A DNA stretch of 64,000 nt from Dendrobium chrysotoxum (GCA_019925795.1 CM034311.1:34079472-34143471); one strand, 5' to 3'; positions 13,014 to 25,077 are shown, numbered from the stretch's first letter. A program made the numbers and translations. The notes: a model not told the origin generated them from the sequence alone.

Positions 13014-14150
13014 AGTTTTTTTTTTTTGGGAAAATTTAGGACAAAGCCCGTATATTAACTATGAAAAAGAGTAATTACAAAAAGCATCACAGGTCAAATA
13101 AGAAAGGAGAAAACCCTGAACCAAGAAGGATTAGAGCAAAACAAACAGAGAACCCAAAAAAGGAGGGCAAGTAAGAAAAACTGGATTCAGGTATAAGGAA
13201 CTAACAACAAAGCCAAAGGGCTTAATATACAGTTAACAGAAAACTGTAACAATAACAAAATCACCCTTCCCTGGTTGCCAAGCTCGTCAAAAGGGGAGCC
13301 ATCAAAGCAGAATGGCCAGAAATCATCAAAGCAGAACGGCCAGAAATCAGCGCCAACACATCCATCCATTGAGGAATCCCGCAAGAGTCACAGGCCAAAA
13401 GAGGCACACAGTCGCACAATGGAGAGGGCACAGAGCAGACAGAGCTGACCATCCAAGGGAAGAGACCAACCGAGGCAGCAGAATGTTAGTTCCATTCATC
13501 ATCGTCCAGTCAGGAGAGGCAGCGACCCCCTCCAGATCCAAAAAATAGCAGAGCAGCAGGCAATCAGCCATTAAAACAAGAAGGGAAGGAAACCTGCAAT
13601 AAATCAAAATTCTTCCAGGCCATAGATTTTGCACGAATAGCATGAGAAACCTTTCTAATAGTATCATTAATGGAGATAACAGAACTAGCAAAGCAAATCT
13701 CATTACGGGCCCTCCAGAGATAATAAACCGAGCAACACATCACCAAATAGCAAACATCCCTCTCAAACGCTTGCAATTGTTGGTACCCATCAATAAATTC
13801 AAAAGCCTGAAGCAGATTGGGTCTTAGCAAGAAATTTTGAAGGGGGGGAAGGAGGGAGGATATAACCTTGGAAGTATAATCACATTGAAAAAAACAGTGT
13901 GCAGTGCTTTCGTCCCCATTACGACAAAGAGGACATAAAGGGGAGATGAAAACCTTTTCTCTTTGCAAGAACATCCGCCATTTTAAGGCCTCCTAAAATT
14001 GCCAACCAAACAAAGGAGGAGTACTTCAAAGCATACTTACTGTGCCACACAAACTTGCTCCAGGTTACCTTGTGAAGGTCAGAAAAATGCTGCATATAAA
14101 AGGTCTTGAAGCAAGGGTTATCAGTGCCAGTCCAGGAGATAGCACTGATG
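13014..14150 (-). mobile_element. L1-type LINE 3' fragment inside the copia element
   Basis: Begins with a T12 run at 13016-13027, the poly(A) tail seen on the opposite strand. The frame at 13974-13564 carries the zf-RVT zinc-binding region found at the C-terminus of plant L1 ORF2 (CPLCRNGDEST..H..C), followed by VYYLWRARNEICF. A further piece upstream (14150-13960) shows WSKFVWHSKYA and WLAILGGLKMADVL, which normally precede the zinc finger. The 5' end is truncated and fused to copia RNase H sequence around 14150. Confidence 0.8.
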
Positions 14151-15100
14151 TAGCGTAGCAACCGTTTTAAATGATGAAAGTGTGACGGTTGCGGAGCATG
14201 CATATGTTGACATAGAACATTAACCGAATAAGCAATATCAGGTCTGGTAATGGTAAGGTATTGAAGTGATCCAGTGAGTTATTTATAGATGAGGGGGTTG
14301 TTGAGAATATGATCGGAAAAAGTGGCTATAGCAAGTTTGGTGGAGTTCAGGTTGGATATGGATTTGCAGCCGATTAGACCAGCCTGTTGAAGTATGGAAT
14401 TGGCATAGTGAGCTTGAGAGAGGAAGTATAAGCTGGAGTGAGTTTTGATGTTAATTCCAACGAAAGTATGAGCCGTGCCTAGATATTTCATTGTGAACTT
14501 TTGGTTGATTTGTTCAATAAGCTGAGAGACAGTCGTAGGATTGTTGCAAGTGAGCAATATGTCATCAACGTAGATTAGAAGATAGATTTGGATGTTGTCT
14601 TTGAGAAGTGTGCGGAGAGAGTGATCGGATTGGCTGTGGTGGAAGCTTAGAGAAATCAGATGTGTGGTAAACTTATTGAACCATTGTCTTGGGGCTTGCT
14701 TTAAATCATAGATAGCCTTTTGCAAGAGACATACATAGTTGGGATGGAGACTATCCTCGAAGCCTCTAGGTTGGGACATGTAGACTATTTCTTGTAGGTC
14801 GTCGTGGAGAAAGGCATTGAATACATCCATTTGATGCACTAGCCATTTGTGATGTAGAGCTACAGTTAGAAATACTCGAATGGTCGACATTTTGGCAATG
14901 GGACTAAAGGTGTCATGATAGTCAAGACCCTATTCTTGACGATGACCCTGAGCTACTAATATAGCTATGTAGCGAGCAATAGTACCATTCAAGCGATATT
15001 CCGTGTGGTAAGTCCAGTGGCATCCAAGGATATTGGCTTTGGTAGGAGAAGGAACCAGTTTTCATGTCCCCTGTTATTGTAAGGCTAGAAATTCAGGTGC
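14151..15100 (-). pseudogene. Copia reverse transcriptase and start of RNase H
   Basis: The 203-codon open stretch at 14890-14279 contains HQMDVFNAFLHDDL, YMSQPRGF, the LKQAPRQWF block and the catalytic YVDDILLT, all diagnostic of copia RT. Just before it the frame has stops (for example near 14930). After it a short piece ends at HHLKRLLRYIS, where RNase H is cut off by the L1 junction. Confidence 0.9.
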
Positions 15101-16096
15101 CGTGGCTTCTCTCCAGTGAGGAGATTTAGCAGCCTCCGAATAGGTAGTAGGATCAGAGTTGGAGAGAGGGGTAGTGATCTATAGTTTGTGGAGTAGATTG
15201 AGGATTTGTTTCGATTTGAGTGAGCTCGTTTTGAGGTGAGTGACCATGGGATGCCAGGCTGGAACAGTGGAAGCAGGTGGAGGAGATGGGAGGATTGGTG
15301 ACGAAGAGAGTGGTAGCTGAGACTTGGTTCGATGTGGACTGAGATTGTATAATGGAGGAAGTATTGGTGGAGGTGGATGACAGGGTTGAGATTGGAATGA
15401 GAAGAAATGGGTTGACAGTTTATGGTTGGGGTGATGTAGTGGTGGATGAGTTCAAATTGGAGAAGGGAAAAGAATCCTCATCAAAAATAACATGCCGCGA
15501 AATGATTAGTTTGTTGGTGGACAAGTTGAGGCATTTGTACCCTTTATATGAATCATAGTAGCACATGATAAGACATTGTGGAGCTCGTGGAGCAAGCTTG
15601 TGGCGTTGGGAAGGTGGAAACCAAGGGTAGCAAGCACATCCGAATGTTTTGAGGTGGGCATAATTTGGCTTTTGATTGTAGAGGAGCTGAATTGGAGATT
15701 TATGTTGTAGGGTCACTGAGGGCATGCAGTTAATGAGGTGCACAACCGTGAGAGCTGCATCAGGCCAAAATTGGTAGGGAAGGTTGGCTGTGTGTAACAG
15801 TGTTTGGGTTGTTGAAGAGATGCCTATTTTTGTGCTCAGCTGTCCCATTTTGCTCTGGGGTATATGGACATGAAATTTGTTGGTGTATGCCATGATGCTG
15901 GAGAAAGGAATGGAGCACATAGTTTATAAATTCAGTACCACCATCCGTTCATAGACATTTGAGTGTGTAAGGTATTTGGTTTTCAATAAATGTCTTGAAG
16001 TGAATTATTATTTGAGTGACTTGAGATTTAGCACGCATCATGAAAAGTCAAGTGAAATGAAAGTAGTCATCAATGATAATAAGATAGTATCTATAG
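15101..16096 (-). pseudogene. Copia integrase
   Basis: The open piece at 15920-15420 covers the second half of the core and the C-terminal part: TLLHTANLPYQFWPDAA, VHLINCMPS, then LKTFGCACYPW and YKGYKCLN. The first half upstream has frame breaks. It is between the pre-integrase domain and RT, the standard copia order. Confidence 0.85.
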
Positions 16097-16780
16097 CCTT
16101 AAGAGAAAAGAGTTGGGGACTGTCCCCATACATCTAGATGAAGTAGTGCTAAAGGAAAGGATGCAGAAGTTTTAGAAAGAGAGAAAGCTAACTTATGGCT
16201 TTTAGAAGCCTTACAAACAGAACAGACATGAACATACGAGGGAATAGCTAAGTCTCTGTTTTGGGTGGAGATGACCGCAAGCACTTGACTGTGGGGATGA
16301 CCAAGACGATTGTGCCACCGAAGGGAGGGGGAAGATGTAGCCGAGAGCATGGATGGAGGAGTGGCGACCGAAGGAAGTTTAATTGTGTGCATACCATTGT
16401 GACATGGTCCCTGTAGAAGGATTTCCTGAGTCTTCAGTTCCTTGATGGAGAAGCCAGAAGGTGAGAAAACAATTGAGACATTATTTTCATTTGTGAGGTT
16501 AGTAACTGATAAGAGATTACGAGAAAGATTTAGGACATGGTATATTTGAGAGAGTGATAACTTATAATTTGGAGTGGATAGGAGACCTGGACCAGAATGT
16601 GTGATGGGAAGGTTTTGTCCATTGCCAACATTGATACTGTCCTCTCCATGGTAGGAGTTCTACTGTATAATGTTATCCAGGGAATGAGTGAGATGCGATG
16701 AGGCTCCTGAATCAATATACCAGTCCTTGGAAGGCAGTGAAGAATCAGCTACTAGTGCTTTAGAGGAGATCGGCGATGAA
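16097..16780 (-). pseudogene. Copia protease and GAG_pre-integrase domain
   Basis: On the minus strand near 16740-16680 is the aspartic protease motif DSGASSHLT. The piece at 16392-16099 has the HHCC pre-integrase zinc finger: RWHNRLGHPH..CSVCKASKSHK, followed by LDVWGQSP containing the first catalytic Asp region of integrase. The frame is largely open but includes at least one stop. Confidence 0.85.
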
Positions 16781-17469
16781 GTACTAGTATAGTTGGCATT
16801 CATACGATGCAAATATTACAATGCTGTGTGACCTCGTTTAGCACAGATTTAACATATGATTGAGGAGTAGGAGTTGGAATGACCACCTGTATTGGTATTG
16901 TTAGGGAACCTGCCTTTGCCATGACTCCCACGACCACGAAAGGCATATAATGGCGTATTGGGATCAGCTGAAGGATGGCCTATGGATGATTCTACAGCTT
17001 GATTGATCTCCTTAGTAAGGAGGCAGGAATAGAGTTCGTCAAGAATGATTGGGCTTCGTTTGGTACAAATCACAGTCTTGAAAGCTTGATATGTAGGTGG
17101 TAATCCATTGAGTATATATAGGATGATGTCTTCTGAGTCTACATTTGAGCTAGCTGCTGCGATATTGTCGACTAAAGTTTTGATCGCCGTGAGATACTGG
17201 GCCATCGAGAGGTTTCGCATGGAGATATTGTGTAACTTGTTTTTTAATTGAATAACTCTAGATCTGTTGAATGCTTGGAGTCGTTGTTCTAGTGTATGCC
17301 AAATATCAGAGCAGACTTTGAGATTGAGAACATAAGGTATGATTGAAGGTGATATGGTGGAGCATAGGGCTACTGCTAGGTTTTGATCTATGAGAATTCA
17401 TTGAATGTATGCTGGGTTTATGATTGTGCTTCCATCTGATTGTTGAAGAAGACTATGTGGATAAGATGC
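16781..17469 (-). pseudogene. Copia gag, 3' part with zinc knuckle
   Basis: The open part (17220-16849) carries the UBN2-type gag region (MAQYLTAIKTLVDNI, ILNGLPPTYQAF). The zinc knuckle follows near 16850-16810 as C-x2-C-A-K-R-G-H-T-A, but nonsense changes fall in it. It joins the 5' gag part at 22916-22703 if the nested element and one TSD copy are ignored. Confidence 0.85.
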
Positions 17470-18499
17470 TGTGGGCTCCGAAAATTCAGCCCCGGCCTCC
17501 GCCCTCTGTTTGTGCTTTCTTCGGGGGGGAGTTTTAACGAACTAAGTTCCGGGGTAAATTTTGGAAGGCAGATGGGTTTGTAGATAAGACACTACCCAGA
17601 GATTTTGCCCTCATTTTGCGAGGACTTTATGATCTGAGTTCTGGTTTCCTATAGGCGCAAGCCCCTATAGTTAATTACCCCTCCCAGTAACGAGGGAGAA
17701 CTTTCGATTAAGGCTAGTCGTCAATCAGATACATAGAAATACGTGAGTTTGGCTATAGTAGCAGCATGGGCATAGGGTTTTGGGAATTTGAAGTTTTTAA
17801 TATTTAAAATAGAAATTTTTACCACCTTGCACTTAAAGCGGATGGTGGGGGAATGGATGATAGACCCGATCAAGATCCCATGGTTCCGTCATCCCGGGCC
17901 ATCGTGGTCCCTGGTCTACTTAGTCAGAGGAGGTAGTCGACCCAACCTGACAGAAGGATCCTTGTCGGCAGCCATGGGTTGCTTCGTCCAAGGGTACCTT
18001 GTAGACCTGGGGTGAATACTTGTCTAAGGGGACAAATTTGAATCCACCTTAGCTAACAGAGGGCTTTGTGCCCTATCGATCATATCCTATTGATTCATGT
18101 CTCAAGGATTTGATGCCATTGGGGAGCATACGGGCTCTGGCCATAACCATAATATAATGGTGCCATTTGGCGGCGACCACCTGGTTTATCCTGCAGTGCC
18201 ATTTGGCGGCGAATATGCCGGTTAGAGGACTCGTACCACGTCCTTGCTGGCAGGAGATTGTTTGAGAATGGATCCTAGTGATATTTTCGACTAGGCATTA
18301 GCTTTATGTGAGCTGAAGTAAATTTTAATTTGTCCACCTCGACAAACTGTTGCGGAGGGTGGATAGATTTTATGCTTCAAGCATTTAATGGATTTATTTC
18401 AATTTTAAATACTTTTGGAATTTTGGATTGATTTTGAGATTTTGGGAATTTCTAGAATTTTGGATTTTTGGACATTGTGGGAGTTTGGGAAGTATTATG

Positions 18500-18682
18500 A
18501 AAATACTTGAAATTCACCCCTCCGGTAGAGATCTGTGTTCAACACAGCCATCATCGGGGTAACCTTGAGGTCACTTAAAAATACTTGAGGTTTAAGGGCA
18601 TTTTGAAATATTTGAAGTTAACCCCTCCGGTTGAGATCTGCATTCAACGCGGCCATCATCGGGGTAGCTTTAGGGTCCTTTG
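18500..18682. repeat. Two-copy tandem repeat, ~105-bp period
   Basis: Both copies contain CCCCTCCGGT(A/T)GAGATCTG and GGCCATCATCGGGGTA-like blocks, at about 18515 and 18620. It lies in the left part of the nested LTR-type element. Confidence 0.75.
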
Positions 18683-20826
18683 TATTTATGGGTTGAACCT
18701 TGTCGACTCTGTCTAGCAACTGACAGAGGATCGGGTTTCGTAGGCTTTGGACCTTTGTTAGTGAATTCTCTTGACTATAGGCCTTGAAGGCCTAATATGA
18801 ATGTATAAAATAAATATCCTGGTCGATCTCGTGACCACACATTTATTTAATAGTTCGAGCCGTGTCAACTCCTATCTACTTGAATAGAAGGATCGGGCTC
18901 TAACTTGAATTCACTTATTAACCCGCGCAGCATCTCTAGACGTCACATGTGTACCAATAACACGCTCGCCGGGGCCCATGCGGGTTATGATTATATTTTC
19001 CCCTCTTAGTGTACATATATGTATACAAATTAAAGTGCACACATGCAGGGGTATTCTTGGAATATTTGTACACGCCTTCTGTCCGCTTGCATGAAAGTTG
19101 CGGATCCGGTGGCGTTGTGTTGTAGCTTGTGGACGCCTTCTGTCTACTTGTACGAAGGTTGCAGATCCGGTGGCGTAGCGTTATATGATCTCCCCCACTG
19201 CTGTTTGTAGGCAGGTAGATATTTTCATTCATGGATTGGAATTAACTTCAGGATACTGCATTTACTGAAGTCTTTCTGCATCTACCCATAGATGATATGT
19301 GGTGCTTACATCTGTACTCGTAGAGGGATTGTATGTATTGCAGATCTTTTAGTGCTAACCACGGGCATCTACATTGGTTGTAGTCATTCGTCAATTTATT
19401 CATGAACATTTCGTATGTATTTGTTGTAGTCTGCAGTACTTTTGCTGTTATCCATGGATAATCTTCTAGTGAACTCCTGTTATAACGGCCTGTGAATACT
19501 TTGTATGTGGTGCTTATCATCCGCCTTTGCTTATAGTGGATTAGTACACCTTCCTGATGATTATTTAATATTTGTTGCAAAGATGACCCAATATCCTTTG
19601 CACATTGTTCGTCACTATCTGCGAGCGGACGATAATCCTTCTACGACCCCTTGTGGGAAATCTGTAGCGTCTTACAACATCTATGACCCTTCACAACTAT
19701 TCTCAAATGGATGTGGTGGGGACTGCTATGTCTTTTCGCAGGACTTCTACGAAGAATGTCATTGACCATGGAATTGGATGTATCCATTTGTACTTTGAAT
19801 CTGGTCGTGAAGCACCATTATATTTGATGTATTTTGGCTTTGTGTCATAGAAGACTAGTGCATTCGCAATATCCATTGAAATTGATTGAAGGGAAATTAT
19901 CACATTCATCAATGAAAAATTTGTCGGGGATCTTTGAATATTTCCCTTGATGTTGAATGCCGACAACTCGTGATCTGAACTGCAGATTATTGCTACCTCC
20001 ACTTCGACAAGTTGTAAGCTCTTGTAGGTGGTAGAGGCATTTATTCCCCTTTGTGTTGTAATGGACTGTATAAATACCTTGACACTCGTTGCATGCTTCT
20101 GTATATGCTCACAAGGAGGGAATCATCAATTGTAGACAGACCCATTATGTTCACTTGCTTGTATGTCGTTCTTGATTGCAAGGAGTCGTATACATAGGAA
20201 GCTTCCTCACATGACTGACATGAAGACCACCGTTAACTTCAACCTCGTTGCTTATGAGTTCTAGTATATTTACTTGTATGTTGAAACACTGCATGCTCCT
20301 TGTACGTGGTCGGTGGCAGACCGCCAAGTTTATTGTATGTTCTTTATCATCACTTATGAGCAACCTTTTTAATCTTCATCACTTGTGAATTTTCATTTAT
20401 TTGTTTGTATGATGGTATTGACTATCATTGCATTCCTCGTTTGTCTTTGCAGTCAATGCTATTATCCCAAATCAATCAATTGCTTGAGCTTTCATTGTCA
20501 TCTGTGAGTGAATCATCTCACGCATGAATTGCAATCTTCATTAGAGTATTCTTGTCCACCATGAATCTATGTTTACATCTCAATTTCATGATGGCTCTTT
20601 ATTATTCATTGGAGATTTCATGTCATAGCTAATAGGTAGAGCCCTTATTGATCTCTTTTTGCAAGTGAGTTGTGTTATCCATGAGTTTGCTCTTTTGATT
20701 TGCATGCAAACTATTATACATTTGATGAATCATCCACTGCCACTCATGGATGCTTGTTATTTTCTTGTAAGTAGGATATCACACGCATGCCAATTCTTCT
20801 TTTCACACTTGCAAGGGATTTGTCAT

Positions 20827-21290
20827 ATGAATTAAGTTCAAGCTCAATCCGGGTCCTCTTTCTACTGTCCAATGCTTAAGTCATTTGAGTTCAAACTTTC
20901 GTTCAAATTCACTTAAGTCCAAATTGAGTTCTCAATTCAGTTCAAGTTTATGTTATAAATCATGTCTGGGTTCATGTCCACTGCACTTGGCTTATTTGAA
21001 TTTGAGTTCACTTAAAACATGTTCAAGTAAAGCTCTCATCTCAATTCAGTATGGTTCAACCCAAGTTCGATGTCCTCTGCGGTCCAATTCGAGTTCAAGT
21101 TCTAACTCAAGTCTTTTTGCAACTCATTTGGGTCCAAGCTCATTCAATTTTTAGATCCACTGTTGTTCGTTTAAATTTCCTTATGATTCATCAATTTTGA
21201 GTTCAACATTATCAAATTCAATTAGCATTATTTTTCATTTGTCCAAAATCAAGTCCTTGTTTGCCCAAATATTGTTCAAGTTAGGTCAAT
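20827..21290. repeat. GAGTTCAA-rich degenerate repeat zone
   Basis: Short words such as GAGTTCAA, AAGTTCAA, AATTCAGTT and ACTTAAG recur every 15-40 bp without a fixed period. Confidence 0.5.
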
Positions 21291-21429
21291 GGTCCACTGA
21301 AAAATTCGGCAGCCTCCCGGCGTCTCCCCCGTTTAGGGGAAAAAACCAAGAGGCTGCCTTCCCCTCCACGCGACGTGCGCGCTTCAGGTAGATGTCCGTA
21401 GACATCACGGCAGCAAAATTTCTTCAATC

Positions 21430-21760
21430 CCCGCCCACTACATGAGCGTTTAGGGGTCTTGGGCACCTGTTGTAAAGAAAGCAGGAGAATTTTCCCACGT
21501 ATGGGTACTTAATTTTGTTCCCCTTCACGCTACATGAGCGGTCCAGGGATTACCCACCTCGTCGTGAGCGTCGCTCCGGTTTCCCGCCCTACTACGCTAC
21601 GTGAGCGCGTAGGGGGTTTGCCGGTTCATCGCAAACGTCGAGGGCGGGGTTTAAGGCGATTGCCCGCCTCGTCGTAGGCGTCGCGCTAGTTTCCCTCCCC
21701 ACTACGCTACGTGAGCGCGAGGGGGGTTTGCCAGCTCGCCGCTAACGACGAGAACGAGAA
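21430..21760. repeat. GC-rich repeat with CTACGTGAGCG core
   Basis: The word CTAC(A/G)TGAGCG recurs near 21440, 21531, 21595 and 21710. The last two copies share over 80 bp including CGCCTCGTCGT and GGGGTTTGCC. Strikingly CpG-rich against the AT-rich surroundings. Confidence 0.65.
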
Positions 21761-21911
21761 TCTAAGTCTAGGAATCATACCTTTACAAGCGTCGGTCCGA
21801 CGGTGGAGGCTCGTGGATCGAGGCAAGAGGAGTTTGCATTTGCATTTTTTCTTTTTTGCATTTTTCTCTTTTTTTTTTTTGAAAACTCCTTTTTTTTGAA
21901 CTAATTTCTTT

Positions 21912-21915
<4 letters not shown>

Positions 21916-21951
<36 letters not shown>
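21916..21951. repeat. (TA)n microsatellite
   Basis: Uninterrupted TA dinucleotide run of about 36 bp. Confidence 0.95.
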
Positions 21952-21955
<4 letters not shown>

Positions 21956-22702
21956 GCATATATTAGTAATTATATATTTATTGATATTAATAAGTAATAA
22001 ATAGTAATTACACTAATAATAATGATAATAACATTAGTTATCAATAAATAATATTACTAATAAACCCTAATCAAAATCACCTGTATGTGAAGGATTCGGC
22101 TAAGGCAGTGGGATCAGAGGTTGAAATGCGGCTGGATTTGAGGGTTTTAACTGAGTGTGGCTTCGGGTAGGGGTTCGACTAGTTGAAGGGAGAGGTTGAG
22201 GCTATGATTGAGGTCGGTATGGACAGAGGCGAAGGTCTGAGATCGGACAAGGGCTCGCGAGTTCCGTCTCCAGGTAGGGCTTCGGCTCGAGGGTACAAGC
22301 CAGGCTTGGGGGCTTGCGGCTATAGAGGAGGAAGAATCGTCAGAGGAGGTGGCGTCGGCGGGTCTAGGGGTGCTCGATCGACAAGGCAAGTAGCTCTCTT
22401 CCTCTTTCCCTCTATCTCTGTCTTTGAAGAGTTCGGTTGGGGGGAAGGAATCAGAAGCAGCGATAGGTAGAGGAGAAGGATCACGAGAGGGGAAATTCTC
22501 GGGCTTGCGGGATTTCGAGTGGACGTCGTGAAGCTGAAGCCTCTTCAGCCTCCTTTTATTGACGCTGAGAGGAGCAAAATCGAGACGATCGCAGGACGAC
22601 TGCAACAGCGCCGTCTACTGTAGCTGCAGCGGGTATGGCTCGTACAGGTAAGCATTTTTTTTTTAAATTCTTTTTTTTTTTGTTTGCTGGCAGAGGTTAA
22701 CA

Positions 22703-22916
22703 GATGCGGAGCTCTCAAGATGACAGGAAAATCCATTAGCTCTGGTAGTTTGAGAATTTGTGACCTCCATACTAGGTAGTTATCATTGGATAGCGAGGCA
22801 GGTACAATGGTTTTTACATTGGAGAGAACAAGCTTGAGGGAGGAGGGTATGGGCGACATATCTGAGGACATAACAATGTGTTGATCTGTGGTTTGCGATG
22901 AGGATGACTGTGCCAT
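22703..22916 (-). pseudogene. Copia gag, 5' part
   Basis: Starts at the ATG 34 bp after the primer-binding site. Shows a Ser/Gln-rich N-terminus, then LKLVLSNVKTIVP and NDNYLVWRSQIL, the conserved N-terminal copia gag block. It is cut by the nested element at the gatgc duplication and resumes at 17464. Confidence 0.85.
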
Positions 22917-22949
22917 TATCAGAGTGGCTGTGAGATGACTTTCCTCAGT

Positions 22950-22964
22950 CCTGCTCTGATACCA
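22950..22964 (-). promoter_or_regulatory. Copia primer-binding site
   Basis: Minus strand reads TGGTATCAGAGCAGG directly after the LTR end ..TCTACA. This is complementary to the 3' end of initiator tRNA-Met, the usual copia primer. Confidence 0.9.
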
Positions 22965-23205
22965 TGTAGAAATGTTGTTGTAGATCTTTCAACCTGCAAG
23001 ACAAATACAACACAACAGCAAGTGTAGAGATGACAGTAGAGATTAAGCAGGAATAAACTTTCCATTCTATCCCTCTCAGTTACTATAGTACTCGGTGTAT
23101 ATATAGATCCCATACATATACATGTGTATGGATGATGTGATACAAGGTTTGTTATGAGTGAATGGTGATTAGGTGAGGAGTTTGTTATACTACAGAGAAT
23201 ATGTC
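22965..23205 (-). repeat. Copia 5' LTR
   Basis: The 3' edge at 22965 is fixed by the primer-binding site. A minus-strand TATATATACACC near 23105-23095 fits the LTR TATA box. The upstream (right) edge could not be fixed: candidate CA ends lie between 23145 and 23205. Confidence 0.7.
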
Positions 23206-23239
23206 AGTGGTAATGGAAAGCTATGCTAATAGTTTGTAA

Positions 23240-23600
23240 ATACTATAATATTTGCTCTCTCATCTCATCTATAGTGTCAACGACATCAATATTTTAAGTC
23301 TAAAAATCATATAGAACAATAATGGGTGGTGATCAATTATAAACAACTTGAAATGGAGAAAAATCTAAGGACATGTGGGATGAGATATAGTAAGAAAATT
23401 CTGTCCAAGTAAGAAATTTTACCCATTCCAATAGGATATTGATCAAAATTACACAAATATTACTATAAGCCTCGATTGGTGATTTCAGTTTGGCCATCAT
23501 ACTCCAAATGATAGGAGATGCTGAGATTCAAAGCTGTATCGCCTAAAATAACTTTGTTAAAAAAATGCTCATGAAGTTATTTGGCCTGCAGATATGATGG
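23240..23600 (-). pseudogene. Ty3/gypsy integrase remnant
   Basis: Conceptual minus-strand translation shows SISYHLEYDGQTEITN, followed by WVKFLTWTEFSYY and FSPFQVVYN. These correspond to the AYHPQTDGQTE, WAEFWYNT and TPFQVVYG blocks of gypsy integrase. Frameshifts and stops are present. Confidence 0.65.
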
Positions 23601-23644
23601 ACAAGTGCCAGCAAAGTTCTGAAAATCGAGTGATGCGGTGCATC

Positions 23645-24499
23645 ATAGTTATACTTCACCTTCTTTTTTTTTAAAGAAACTACAAATAACATTAACTGAA
23701 GAAAAGAGGACAAACAACCTAAGTGATAGATAGTCTATCACATTCTTCACTAATCATCCTAATAAATGATGGAGGAAGATTATTAAAAGAGGAAGCATCC
23801 AAAAAAAAAAAATCCCCACAAATTGCTAAGGAAGCAAAATAATCAGCCACCTTATTACAAAACCTATTAATATAATGAAAAATAATAGAATTAAAATCCC
23901 TAAGAAATAGAACTTTTTCCATCATATTGTCTTGATCGAACCTTTTCTTCAAAGAGTTATGACAAGATCTCATAATATTTATATTATCTCCTTCAATAAT
24001 AATGCCTTGTATGTCATATTCCAATTCTTTCATACATCTCGAATAGTAAAAACTGCAAGCAATTCCAACCGTGCAATATCCCACTACAACATTTTGCTCT
24101 CATACGCAATTAGAAATATGCCTTTATAATCTCGAACAATACAAGCAATTCTTGCCTGATTATCACTTAAAAAAGATGCATCATTATTAATTTTTATCCA
24201 ACCAAGTCAAGGAGGATGCTAATACGATTGAGTCAGCTGTAGAAGCTGTTTAGCATCCCATAATTCGTTAATTGGATTTAGATATGGCTTTGTAGAAGAT
24301 GCAATGATATCAACAACATCTAATGTAATAGTGGGTACATTAAGTTCATGCTTATATAAATTTCTATGTTTCTAAGATTAATAAACTGCACTGCAATACA
24401 TTCGAACCATCCCTGTATTACGATTCGTCTTTCTTTCTAATTCAACGAAGCATTCTGATAAGTTTTGTTATAAGTATAATTATAGTTATATTTCACCTT
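23645..24499 (-). mobile_element. L1 LINE 3' fragment with RNase H domain and 18-bp TSD
   Basis: Near-identical 18-mers (atagttatacttcacctt, atagttatatttcacctt) lie at 23645-23662 and 24482-24499. A T run at 23664-23672 is the poly(A) tail in reverse. The frame at 24084-23719 resembles the RVT_3 RNase H-like domain at the C-terminus of some plant L1 elements: ARLELLAV-type start, IIIEGDN, LRDFNSIIFHYINR, NKVADYFASLA. The fragment is 5'-truncated and has stops upstream. Confidence 0.8.
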
Positions 24500-25072
24500 A
24501 CGGAGTATTTTATGCTAACAAAAATTTATGTTAGCTTCCACTACTTTAGTTTGCTTCTTTTATTCTACCACTACGAGTTATAACTTTTGGCTATTGGAGC
24601 CTTTTTTGCAAGAGGCACTTAGCCTTCTTGATAGTAGTTTTAACATATATAATATATTCCTTGAATTGGAATCATTCCTTTCTATGTTCTTCTGTCTCTT
24701 CTTCTGCCAAAATATACCTACATCAATTTTGGTATCAAAGCTTGTGGCTCGGTAAGAATGCCAGAGAGTACTAAGCGCTTGATTGGCGACGATGATCGTA
24801 GTCTGGAGGCCCTTTGGATAGCTCACACTCGAGTAGCTCAGCAGGTTTCAGAGATGTATGCTGATCTCTTTCATTTGTCGGCGGACATTCAACAAGTGTT
24901 GCAAATTAATAAAAAAGGTTTACATTTCAAAAACTACTCGCCTAGGTATATCGGCAACCATACCAGCACCTAGCAAGGCGAACATATAATATTGACCGTG
25001 AAAGGAGGCAAGCACCTGTATTTGCCGAAGTAATAGATTATGAGGATGAAGGCGGCAGGATTTGTCCATAAC
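24500..25072 (+). pseudogene. Gypsy 5' end: LTR tail, primer-binding site, gag start
   Basis: TGGTATCAAAGCTTGTGGC at 24730-24748 is a tRNA-Met type primer-binding site, just after a possible LTR end (..CATCA). The ATG at 24758 opens a 71-codon frame (MPESTKRLIGDDD.., a gag-like N-terminus), followed after a frameshift by RTYNIDRERRQAPVF and VIDYEDEGG. It is interrupted by the insertion of element X at the agttc site; the target resumes at 40156. Confidence 0.55.
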
Positions 25073-25077
25073 AGTTC

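Larger units (their letters stand above)
17465..22707. mobile_element. 5.2 kb non-coding LTR-type element nested in copia gag, TSD gatgc
   Basis: The element body is 17470-22702. It starts TGTGGGCTCCG and ends GGTTAACA, flanked by gatgc at 17465-17469 and 22703-22707. Its left ~600 bp matches 2530-3069 in inverted orientation. No gag or pol motif and no frame beyond ~110 codons was seen. It may be a very long solo LTR or a non-autonomous large-retrotransposon derivative; a second internal LTR copy was not found. Interior features: paired ~105-bp repeats, a GAGTTCAA-rich zone, a GC-rich repeat zone and a TA run. Confidence 0.75.
12877..23205 (-). mobile_element. Ty1/copia retrotransposon, interrupted twice
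   Basis: Read on the minus strand: 5' LTR (right), tRNA-Met type primer-binding site, gag, protease, pre-integrase, integrase, RT, start of RNase H, then a partial 3' LTR (left). The two LTR copies share a stretch starting TGTAGAAATG(C/T)TGTTG. A 5.2 kb LTR-type element splits gag (17470-22702) and an L1 fragment replaces the 3' end (13014-14150). The right LTR boundary is uncertain by about 60 bp and no flanking TSD was confirmed. It sits 130 bp upstream of gene A's TATA box. Confidence 0.85.

Noticed and set aside
22147..22605. 152-codon minus-strand Ser/Arg-rich frame in the nested element
   Set aside because: No domain resemblance. It sits in GC-rich non-coding LTR-type sequence where long frames arise by chance.
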